Source of the DNA: Pedobacter sp. D749
GTDB lineage: Bacteria > Bacteroidota > Bacteroidia > Sphingobacteriales > Sphingobacteriaceae
DNA length: 64,000 nucleotides
Assembly (NCBI RefSeq): GCF_019317285.1
Contig: NZ_CP079218.1
Coordinates: 2,542,001 to 2,606,000, forward strand
Direction of reading: 5' to 3'
Shown: one piece after another, positions 57,383-64,000 of the stretch
Layout: every line of letters starts with the position of its first letter
Position numbering within the stretch: position 1 is the first letter of the stretch
Notes under the pieces: generated by a model
Told to the model about the DNA's origin: nothing
The model's input: only the letters and a program-made list of their open reading frames with translations
Databases searched by the model: none
Made by a program: the position numbers and the translations under genes

Positions 57383-57883
57383 TTATTTTCCGCTTCTTCT
57401 CTCTGCCTGATTTAAGGTTTCAATGATCACTTTTCTCATTTCTACCGCGGCATCCAGTAATTTAGGATTACCGTCGAAATCACCGTAGATTACAACATGT
57501 TTAGATTTTTCTTTGTATTTGAAAAGCAGGTCGTAGCGTGGTACGGCCATTGATTTTGCACTTTTTTTTCCAATGGTATCCGGAAAATTCCAAAGTCCGA
57601 TTTCGTTGGCTTTACCATGCATATATAGGATATCATCGCTTTTTAAAAAAACTTTCTTGCGAACGATAGAATCTGCACTGGTAACATACTGGTACTCGCC
57701 AGTTGCAGAATTGTAACTATTTTCTAAGCTATCTTTTACACCCCATTTGTATTCCATTGATACAAAATCATTTTTTCTAAAGGGGGCATTCTGAATGATT
57801 GGTTTGTAATAGATGTAACAATAAATGATCATCGGCACGATGATGGTAATGGCTAAAAATATTTTTTTTCCTCTGCTTGACAC
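57383..57883 (-). CDS. membrane-anchored protein of unknown function
   Basis: I do not recognise this 166-residue protein. It has an N-terminal membrane helix (IFLAITIIVPMIIYCYIYY, about 8-26) and a soluble, probably periplasmic part of mixed strands and a final helix (KLLDAAVEMRKVIIETLNQAERR). The start is a GTG at 57883; no better start precedes the helix. It lies 78 bases downstream of the symporter gene on the same strand and may be co-transcribed. Confidence 0.7.
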   Translation of the reverse strand: MSSRGKKIFLAITIIVPMIIYCYIYYKPIIQNAPFRKNDFVSMEYKWGVKDSLENSYNSATGEYQYVTSADSIVRKKVFLKSDDILYMHGKANEIGLWNFPDTIGKKSAKSMAVPRYDLLFKYKEKSKHVVIYGDFDGNPKLLDAAVEMRKVIIETLNQAERRSGK

Positions 57884-57961
57884 TTTTTGTATTATTTATT
57901 GAATGAATGAATTTTGAATGATTGAATTAAAGAGCGTTAATAAGACTCAGGACTGAAGACT

Positions 57962-59344
57962 TTATACTTCGGACTCCTTAAGCTCCCCTTCCCACTTACT
58001 TACCACAGCGGTTGCAATACTATTACCCACCACATTGGTTGCCGAACGGCCCATATCCAGCAAAGGATCGATACCGATTAATAAGGCTAAACCTGCCTCG
58101 GGAATATTGAAACTGGCAATAGTACCGGCAATAACCACCAACGATGCTCTTGGCACACCAGCAATACCTTTACTGGTTAACATCAGGATTAACAACATCG
58201 AAATTTGCTGCTCAAAACCTAAATGAATACCATAAGCCTGCGCAATAAACAGCGAAGCAAAGGTCATGTACATCATCGATCCATCTAAATTGAACGAATA
58301 ACCCAATGGAAGAACGAAACTTACAATTTTATCTTTACAGCCAAAACGCTCTAAAAGCATCATGGTTTTAGGATAAGCTGCTTCACTGCTTGCTGTACTG
58401 AAGGCCAGGAGTGCAGGCTCTTTCATATCGTTTACCAAACGGAAAATACGTTTCTTCAGTACTAAAAATCCTAAGAAAATTAAAACTGCCCAAAGTATGC
58501 CTAAACCCAGATAGAATTCGCCTATAAATATGGCATAGGTATTCAATACATTTAAGCCTTGTTTAGCCACTATAGCAGTCATAGCTCCGAAAACAGCCAA
58601 TGGAGCAAAGTTCATTACATAACCGGTCATTTTTAAGATTACATGGGCAATAGCATCGAATGCTTTAATCACAACCTGTCCTAAATCGCCAATGGCAGCT
58701 GTGGCTACACCAAAGAATAGTGAAAATACAACAATCTGCAAAATTTCGTTGGTCGCCATTGATTCGGCAATACTTTTTGGAAAAACGTGTGCAATGAAAT
58801 CTTTCACGCTCATTGCTGCTTTCTGGATACCCGTATTCACCAATTGATCTGGCAATGATAATTTCATATGTCTTCCCGGCTCAAATAAATTTACCAGAAT
58901 CATACCCAATATCAGCGACATCAGCGACATGGCCAGGAACCAGCCTAATGTTTTGCCTCCAATTCTGCCTACAGCTTTAATATCACCTACTTTGGCTACG
59001 CCGACCACTAAGGTTGTAAACACCAATGGCGCAACAATCATCTTAATCAGCCGAAGAAAAATATCGCTCAGCAGGGTAAAATATTCTAGTTTTTTCTCCC
59101 TGATGTCTTCGTTCTCTTTTTTGATTTTGGCATTTGCTTTTCGCTCAGCCTTAAGCTGTGTATAACCTAGGCTGGTTGTATCAGTAGTTTTAGCAATACT
59201 AACCTCTATACTTTTAACTTTCGCATCGGCATTAAGGATCTTCTGGTTGTAAACATCAATTGAATTGACGTTTAGGATATAGCCGAGTATAATTCCAGCT
59301 ATCAGTGCTAAGAAAATGAAAAGCGTGAGTTTGTTTTTCTTCAT
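57962..59344 (-). CDS. dicarboxylate/amino-acid:cation symporter (GltP/DctA family)
   Basis: A 460-residue inner-membrane secondary transporter for C4-dicarboxylates or glutamate/aspartate. Hairpin and TM7/TM8 motifs are visible: STASSEAAYPKTM, GYSFNLDGSMMYM, SKGIAGVPRASLVV and DMGRSATNVVGNSIAT. The last motif has GN where sodium-coupled archaeal homologues have GD; proton-coupled GltP and DctA of E. coli also have GN, so proton coupling is likely. Residues about 30-85 form an inserted charged, coiled-coil-like loop after the first helix (KAERKANAKIKKENEDIREKK), longer than usual. The stop is at the edge of a GACTTCGGACTCC repeat. Confidence 0.95.
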   Translation of the reverse strand: MKKNKLTLFIFLALIAGIILGYILNVNSIDVYNQKILNADAKVKSIEVSIAKTTDTTSLGYTQLKAERKANAKIKKENEDIREKKLEYFTLLSDIFLRLIKMIVAPLVFTTLVVGVAKVGDIKAVGRIGGKTLGWFLAMSLMSLILGMILVNLFEPGRHMKLSLPDQLVNTGIQKAAMSVKDFIAHVFPKSIAESMATNEILQIVVFSLFFGVATAAIGDLGQVVIKAFDAIAHVILKMTGYVMNFAPLAVFGAMTAIVAKQGLNVLNTYAIFIGEFYLGLGILWAVLIFLGFLVLKKRIFRLVNDMKEPALLAFSTASSEAAYPKTMMLLERFGCKDKIVSFVLPLGYSFNLDGSMMYMTFASLFIAQAYGIHLGFEQQISMLLILMLTSKGIAGVPRASLVVIAGTIASFNIPEAGLALLIGIDPLLDMGRSATNVVGNSIATAVVSKWEGELKESEV

Positions 59345-59579
59345 GAATATAAAAAGTTTGTGCCAACTTAATTTGGTAAAACTACGATATTTACGGCGTG
59401 TAACAAATTTTGATAATGGGTGACATTAAAAAACATATTAATGTTGTTGAGTTAAGCCACCCGACAAAGCGGAAAAAATTTAACTATGGATAGAAAGGAT
59501 GCAGACAGATATGAAAATCTGTGTTTAGCTGTACACATCTATTGTTAAAACTTTTAACTCAATGACATTAAAAATATGC

Positions 59580-59587
59580 TATTTTTG
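59580..59587 (+). promoter_or_regulatory. -7 promoter element of the second ECF sigma locus
   Basis: TATTTTTG matches TAnnTTTG exactly and lies 58 bases before the ATG. A -33 TTTG is not evident at the expected distance. The rest of the 301-base gap to the symporter gene shows nothing recognisable. Confidence 0.5.
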
Positions 59588-59645
59588 ATTTCTGCTGTAA
59601 CAAAAAACGCACATCAACATCTAAAACGCAACTATAAACCCCTAA

Positions 59646-60143
59646 ATGGAACAAAAAGACAAGTTATTTAAAGAGATCTTTGATTCGAATTCCAAAAAAA
59701 TATTCCATTTATGTTATGGTTATAGTGGTGACACTGACGCCGCAAACGATCTTTTACAAGAGACTTTTTTAAAGGTCTGGCAAAACCTGGATAAATTCAG
59801 GAATAAATCTTTAATATCTACATGGATTTACAGAATTGCCGTAAATACCTGTCTAACCTATTTGAGATCTGAAAAAAGACAGGCAAAAGATGAATTAACA
59901 GATAATATCATTGAAAATAAGATAGAAGAATTTTCAGAGAAAAATGAACAGGTTGCCCTGCTTTACAAGTGTATATCGAAGCTTGAAGAGAATGACCGTT
60001 TGATTATTACGATGGTACTCGATGAGTTGCCATACCACGAAATTGCAGATATATCAGGGATAAGCGAAGGCAATTTAAGGGTAAAAATTCACCGAATTAA
60101 ACAAAAATTAACAGAACTATATAACCAGTATGCAAGCGTTTGA
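59646..60143 (+). CDS. ECF RNA polymerase sigma factor
   Basis: A 165-residue sigma-70 family protein: region 2 (FHLCYGYSGDTDAANDLLQETFLKVWQNLDKF) and region 4 (LEENDRLIITMVLDELPYHEIADISGISEGNLRVKIHRIKQKL). It overlaps by 14 bases the next gene, a membrane protein, which is the place where an anti-sigma factor is usually encoded. It is not FecI-like and no receptor gene adjoins, so its stimulus is unknown. Confidence 0.94.
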   Translation: MEQKDKLFKEIFDSNSKKIFHLCYGYSGDTDAANDLLQETFLKVWQNLDKFRNKSLISTWIYRIAVNTCLTYLRSEKRQAKDELTDNIIENKIEEFSEKNEQVALLYKCISKLEENDRLIITMVLDELPYHEIADISGISEGNLRVKIHRIKQKLTELYNQYASV

Positions 60144-60729
60144 TCAAATACAGGAGTTGTGGCAAAAGCACGAGGTAGAAGTTAAAGTTTCTGCTGATGA
60201 GATGCTGCAACAAGCGAAGAAAGAAGTAAATGGATTAAAGCTGAAATCTGCTTTAAATATTTTTGGAATGCTGGCATCCTTTATTGCCATTGCCGCATTA
60301 TGGGTATTTTTTCACTTCGAATCGTGGACTACACACGTAGGAATCAGCATTACCATTATTGCTATTGGTGTTTATACCTTAATTTTGTACCGCGATTACA
60401 GGTTAATTTCAAAAACAGACTTCACAGCTCACCCCAACGAATACTTAAACAACTTAAAAACCTATCAGTTAAACCGTTATAAACTTTATAACACTTTATA
60501 TTGGTTTTATATGATTGCACTTTCATTGGGTCTCATATTTTACTTTGTAGAAATTCTTGCGCACTTTACAGTCGTTCAAAAAGTTTTAGCTGTTGGCTTA
60601 ACTGCACTATGGATATTATTTTGCTCAACTATTTTAAGGAAAGCGGTAATCAACAGGGAAAAAGAACGAATAGCTTTATTGATCGAGAAATTTGAGCGCA
60701 TTAGCGGACAGATTTCTACCCCCGAATAA
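60130..60729 (+). CDS. four-helix membrane protein, probable partner of the adjacent sigma factor
   Basis: A 199-residue inner-membrane protein that I cannot assign to a named family. A soluble N-terminal part (QIQELWQKHEVEVKVSADEMLQQAKKEVN, about 1-40) precedes four membrane helices (about 42-62, 67-90, 118-140, 148-172) and a basic helical C-terminus. Translational overlap with the sigma gene and the soluble N-terminus suggest an anti-sigma role. It lacks the zinc-anti-sigma HxxxCxxC motif, so this stays inference. Confidence 0.75.
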   Translation: MQAFDQIQELWQKHEVEVKVSADEMLQQAKKEVNGLKLKSALNIFGMLASFIAIAALWVFFHFESWTTHVGISITIIAIGVYTLILYRDYRLISKTDFTAHPNEYLNNLKTYQLNRYKLYNTLYWFYMIALSLGLIFYFVEILAHFTVVQKVLAVGLTALWILFCSTILRKAVINREKERIALLIEKFERISGQISTPE

Positions 60730-60853
60730 TTTTAGGCACGGTTTTTTCATTGTAAAAAACAACACATGAAAACATTATGATTTACCCCCCTTTTGGCAAT
60801 AGAATGCGGTAAATCATGATTGGTTCAACACCGTTGGAACTAAAATTATACAA

Positions 60854-61420
60854 GTGAAAAAAATATTGATTGCATTTTTATTTTTGCTGGCATTACCCTG
60901 CACCTTTGCTTTTAAGCAGGATTTTTCTCAACCGGTACAACTGGATTGGGAAACTCACTTTAAAGGCAAAGCTGATATGCGTTCACCGTTTTTCGCTTTA
61001 ACAGCCATGACATGGAAATACAGTTATGAGAGCACTGTTTACCGTAACCGTGTTGCCATTAAACTTCAAAATGATGTAAGTATAGATAAAAACAGATCGT
61101 GGGTAAAATGGGATAAGATTAAAGATCCCGAAATCAGGGCCAGTCTTTTACACCACGAACAAGGGCACGCTAATATTCAATATGTTTTACTTTTAGAAGC
61201 CGAAAGGGTATTGAAAAACAGAAACTATTCTGTAAACAACTATAAGGCTCAAATATCTGAACTCGCCAATCAGATCAGCAATTATTTTGATACCATGCAA
61301 CGCAACTATGATGAAGAAACCGAGCATGGTAGCAACCATAAAATGCAGGCCCGATGGGATGACATTATCCAGGAGAAGATTGAAGAATCAAGGACTGCTA
61401 TGGCTGAGCTACAAAAATAG
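60854..61420 (+). CDS. DUF922 family exported putative zinc protease
   Basis: A 188-residue exported protein (signal peptide to about residue 19, CTFAF). The DUF922 core contains LLHHEQGHANIQ, an HExxH-type zinc site (HEQGH, about 98-102), preceded by MTWKYSYES. The start is a GTG at 60854; no in-frame ATG precedes the signal peptide. It lies 124 bases after the sigma operon and its last 12 bases overlap the 3' end of dgkA on the other strand. Confidence 0.88.
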   Translation: MKKILIAFLFLLALPCTFAFKQDFSQPVQLDWETHFKGKADMRSPFFALTAMTWKYSYESTVYRNRVAIKLQNDVSIDKNRSWVKWDKIKDPEIRASLLHHEQGHANIQYVLLLEAERVLKNRNYSVNNYKAQISELANQISNYFDTMQRNYDEETEHGSNHKMQARWDDIIQEKIEESRTAMAELQK

Positions 61421-61780
61421 TTTCGGAATAAAGACAAGAAGGCCTATAGCTACCGCAAGAAACGCAGCCACCAAAACCGCTGCAGCAGCCAAATCTTTTA
61501 CCACTTTAATTTTTGGATGGTAATCTGGAGAAACCACATCTGCCAGTTTTTCGATAGCAGAGTTTAAAATTTCGGCTACAAAAACTGCTGAAATAACGGA
61601 TAGAATGGCAATCCACTCCAGGATGGAGATTTTTAAGTAGAAAGATAAACCAATGGCAATTATTGCTGCAAACAGATGAACCCTGCCATTATAATCATTA
61701 ACAAAAAAAAGCTTCAAGCCATTAAAGGCATATTTAAAGCTCTTAATACGATCTATAATTGAAAATTTTGGGTTGTTCAT
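61409..61780 (-). CDS. dgkA: DgkA family diacylglycerol/undecaprenol kinase
   Basis: A 123-residue inner-membrane lipid kinase with three membrane helices. The signature EILNSAIEKLADVVSPDYHPKIKVVKDLAAAAVLV is diagnostic for the DgkA family; the N-terminal FKYAFNGLKLFFVNDYNGRVH is also typical. Gram-negative members phosphorylate diacylglycerol, Gram-positive ones undecaprenol; the sequence alone does not decide. Its 3' end overlaps the DUF922 gene on the opposite strand. Confidence 0.94.
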   Translation of the reverse strand: MNNPKFSIIDRIKSFKYAFNGLKLFFVNDYNGRVHLFAAIIAIGLSFYLKISILEWIAILSVISAVFVAEILNSAIEKLADVVSPDYHPKIKVVKDLAAAAVLVAAFLAVAIGLLVFIPKLFL

Positions 61781-61849
61781 TTTTAATATATGGTTAATAG
61801 CATGAAAGATCCTTCGACTACACTACAATTGACAGACTCCAATAGAATA

Positions 61850-61991
61850 GTCGTCATCTCGACCGCAGCAAAGCGAAGTGGAGAGATCTTTGTAACAAGT
61901 TAATGAAATCAAATTTAAAAGATTTCTCCATTACGCTACCGATGAAAAATCTGTGAGCTTCATCCGATAGCTATCGGATCTAAAGGACGAT
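61850..61991. repeat. family-1 palindromic repeat with internal perfect palindrome
   Basis: Begins GTCGTCATCTCGACC, contains GTGGAGAGATCTTTG ... GATTTCTCCATTACG, and the perfect palindrome ATCCGATAGCTATCGGAT at 61962-61979, ending near GGACGAT. It lies between dgkA and the next minus-strand gene. Confidence 0.75.
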
Positions 61992-62051
61992 TAACAGGTT
62001 AGAATTTGCCACCGCCATACGCATCACGCCAAGCGCCTTCCGCCTTCTACC

Positions 62052-62663
62052 CTACTTCACCTCACTGGTAGAAAAACTATTTCCGCTTAATTTATACTGA
62101 TAGGTTTTGGTAACCGTTTTTGTGCTATCTGTACTATCCTTTACCGGGAAAGATCGAAACAGGTCTCCGTTTTTAATAAAAAAATTATCGTTGCCAGTAT
62201 AACCTTTCTTTTGATTATTACTTAAAGAAGGGAAACCAATTTTCTTAAAATCGCCACCTGCGTATTCAAAAACATTGAGATCAGAAACATTTTTTTTGCT
62301 CAGCAACTGAATGTATAATTCAGGGTTTCCATCATTATCCAAGTCCATATTCCAGGCATCTGTGATGATTCCCTTGCGTTCTACCGCAGCAGATCTGTAA
62401 TTATTGCGGATTGAATCGGACATTAAAATCTGGTATCCACCTATCGAATCCACCCCTTTTCCCCAACTTACAATTTCGAAATTTAATCCGGGTTTCACTT
62501 CTATATCTTTATAAAAACGGAAAGGATTTTTCTGCACTTTTACAGTTTCAGTTTTAATTTCTTTTGGTTTTTCTTCTGTACATGCAAAACAAAACAGCAT
62601 CCCTGTTATAAATAAGAGATGCTGCCATGTAAATTTCTGTAGTTTCATTCTATTCGGGTTCAT
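62052..62663 (-). CDS. lipoprotein of unknown function with a DxDxDG loop
   Basis: A 203-residue predicted lipoprotein: hydrophobic segment LLFITGMLFCFAC with the lipidated Cys at residue 28. The start may be this ATG or the next in-frame one at 62648. The mature part is beta-rich and has DAWNMDLDNDGNPELYIQL (about 104-122), a calcium-loop-like DxDxDG followed by PEL, seen in FG-GAP-like and PliI-type lysozyme-inhibitor domains. I cannot decide between these. It stands 48 bases after the GH20 gene on the same strand and may be co-transcribed. Confidence 0.7.
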   Translation of the reverse strand: MNPNRMKLQKFTWQHLLFITGMLFCFACTEEKPKEIKTETVKVQKNPFRFYKDIEVKPGLNFEIVSWGKGVDSIGGYQILMSDSIRNNYRSAAVERKGIITDAWNMDLDNDGNPELYIQLLSKKNVSDLNVFEYAGGDFKKIGFPSLSNNQKKGYTGNDNFFIKNGDLFRSFPVKDSTDSTKTVTKTYQYKLSGNSFSTSEVK

Positions 62664-62711
62664 TTTGGTTGCCCCAAATTAAGTATTTTAGCCTATCAAA
62701 GCAATACCTTT

Positions 62712-64000
62712 TTATTTCTTTGCTTCGGTTTTAGCTTCTGGTGCTCCGTTATTTAAAACCGTTTCGGTAACTACACTTCTTCTACCACTTGGGGCAATTA
62801 CGATGGTTTTTAATACCCTTTTCTCACCTTGCGGAACGGTAATTTTAATTGGTGATGTATACAAAAATGCATTTTCGGATGGGCGGGATAAATCAATCGA
62901 ATAATAAATTTTAGCTCCTGCAACAGGTGCTTTTAAATCGATGGTAAAATCGCCACCTGTTAAAGTTTTATCACTTTGTCCGATTGGCGTAGGTACCCAA
63001 AAATTAATCCCCATTTTATCTAAACGCGCCAAATGTACCGGTAAACGCTGCTCAGAGAAGTTCTTTAAATCTTTACGTTCAACCGGCGACCAGGCAATCT
63101 CCGATAAAGCTAATATCCTGGGGAAAGCATGATTTTCTGCTTTCTCAGGGGTTTTAATATACTCTGTCCACATATTGGCCTGTACACCTTTGATATACTT
63201 TCGCTCATCAGCAGTTAAAACTTTCGGAATCGGATCGTAAGCATATATTTTTTGATAAGGTGCAAAGCCACCGATGGTAACCGGCTCATCAGGAGAATTA
63301 GATTGTTTATGATCAATATATAATCCCATCGATCCTGGGGTCATAATTACATCGTGTTTTTGCTGTGCAGCTGCAATTCCGCCGTCTTCTCCCCTCCAGC
63401 TCATTACTGTTGCATTTGGCGCCAAACCACCTTCTAAAATCTCATCCCAACCAATAATCGAGCGTCCTTTTCCGTTTACATGTTTTTCTATCGTCTGGAT
63501 AAAATAGCTTTGTAATTCATGCTCATCTTTCAAACCTTTTTCTTTCATTAAAGCCTGGCAAAACGGCGATTCTTTCCAATAGGTTTTAGGTGCTTCATCA
63601 CCTCCGATATGGATATATTTAGAAGGGAAAATGGCAATTACCTCATCCAGAATATTGTTCAGGAAAGTAAAAGTGTTTTCCGAGGGTACAAAAATGTCAT
63701 CAAAAACACCCCAGGTTTGCTGTACCTGCTTTCCTTTTCTGCTGCCGGCCCACGGTGTTTTATCGCTGATAAAAGTATCCCGGTCAGGAAAACAGCTTAA
63801 TTCAGGATAAGCAGCAATTGCAGCAGAAGCATGACCTGGCAATTCAATTTCCGGAATTACCGTAATGTATTTCTCTGCAGCATATCTTACAATTTCTTTA
63901 GCTTCTTCCTGGGTATAATAACCTTTAACAGGTGTTAGGTAATTGCCATTACCCGGGTAATTACCTATTATAGTACCGTTACGGGAAGAACCGATCTCGG
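62712..64000 (-). CDS. beta-N-acetylhexosaminidase, glycoside hydrolase family 20, 5' end beyond the window
   Basis: Removes terminal N-acetylglucosamine or N-acetylgalactosamine from glycans such as chitin fragments or murein. The frame stays open to the window edge, so the signal peptide and N-terminal domain are missing. Visible are IPEIELPGHASAAIAAYPEL (barrel strand), the catalytic Asp-Glu pair in HIGGDEAPKTYW, GWDEILEGGLAPNATVMSWRG and VQANMWTEY, all typical of GH20. The last about 100 residues form a C-terminal beta domain with KIYYSIDLSRPSENAFLY, as in many Bacteroidota enzymes. Confidence 0.95.
   Translation of the reverse strand, partial: EIGSSRNGTIIGNYPGNGNYLTPVKGYYTQEEAKEIVRYAAEKYITVIPEIELPGHASAAIAAYPELSCFPDRDTFISDKTPWAGSRKGKQVQQTWGVFDDIFVPSENTFTFLNNILDEVIAIFPSKYIHIGGDEAPKTYWKESPFCQALMKEKGLKDEHELQSYFIQTIEKHVNGKGRSIIGWDEILEGGLAPNATVMSWRGEDGGIAAAQQKHDVIMTPGSMGLYIDHKQSNSPDEPVTIGGFAPYQKIYAYDPIPKVLTADERKYIKGVQANMWTEYIKTPEKAENHAFPRILALSEIAWSPVERKDLKNFSEQRLPVHLARLDKMGINFWVPTPIGQSDKTLTGGDFTIDLKAPVAGAKIYYSIDLSRPSENAFLYTSPIKITVPQGEKRVLKTIVIAPSGRRSVVTETVLNNGAPEAKTEAKK

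Noticed and set aside
60854..61780. Antisense regulation between the DUF922 gene and dgkA
   Set aside because: The 3' ends overlap by only 12 bases, a common result of compact converging genes.

Overview
The window comes from a low-GC member of the Bacteroidota and looks most like Pedobacter or a close relative in the Sphingobacteriaceae. The evidence is the gene content: SusC/SusD pair, FecI/FecR-type regulation, DUF4974, a GLPGLI-motif protein, BlaI/M56 pair, a DUF4369-thioredoxin protein and a Bacteroidota-type arginine decarboxylase. Several promoters fit the Bacteroidota TTTG / TAnnTTTG pattern, Shine-Dalgarno sites are nearly absent, and intergenic regions are full of small palindromic repeats. 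I see no rRNA, tRNA, CRISPR array, insertion sequence or prophage. Most of the window is ordinary chromosome.

Layout. 1-5441 (minus): a tight operon pxpB-pxpC-pxpA, then an NRAMP-fold transporter and an M1 aminopeptidase cut by the window edge; it salvages 5-oxoproline. 5611-6894: an orphan GHKL ATPase. 7062-10672 (minus): ppx and ppk1 (polyphosphate turnover), preceded by a histone-H1-like gene whose terminator abuts the ppk1 start codon. 10749-14323 (plus): YajQ, an acetyltransferase, a DUF4142 lipoprotein and a secreted subtilase. 14476-20475: LPS and sugar-nucleotide genes (kdsA, kdsD, manC) around recQ.

20874-31690 (plus): an ECF sigma factor, FecR, SusC with an STN signalling domain, SusD, a thioredoxin-like protein and an M16 zinc peptidase, closed by a strong hairpin. 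This reads as a self-regulated outer-membrane uptake locus for a peptide or protein rather than a glycan. 31848-39422: argS, an arginine deiminase, the citrulline hydrolase CtlX and an arginine decarboxylase, with a PhnA-like gene between copies of an unfamiliar repeat. 39604-48148: DUF72, DUF1579, an exonuclease/ABC/sialidase-like operon, RNase R and a prenyl diphosphate synthase.

48270-64000: a glycine-rich secreted protein; rpmA and rplU; a GLPGLI protein with a TonB-receptor-like barrel; a BlaI/M56 regulatory pair; a dicarboxylate symporter; a second ECF sigma locus; dgkA; and a GH20 hexosaminidase cut by the window end. The GLPGLI operon and blaI carry the same three-half-site operator (TACGA-N5-TCGTA-N4-TACGAAAA) with identical spacing. 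This links the signalling pair to the envelope operon and is the most specific regulatory signal in the window.
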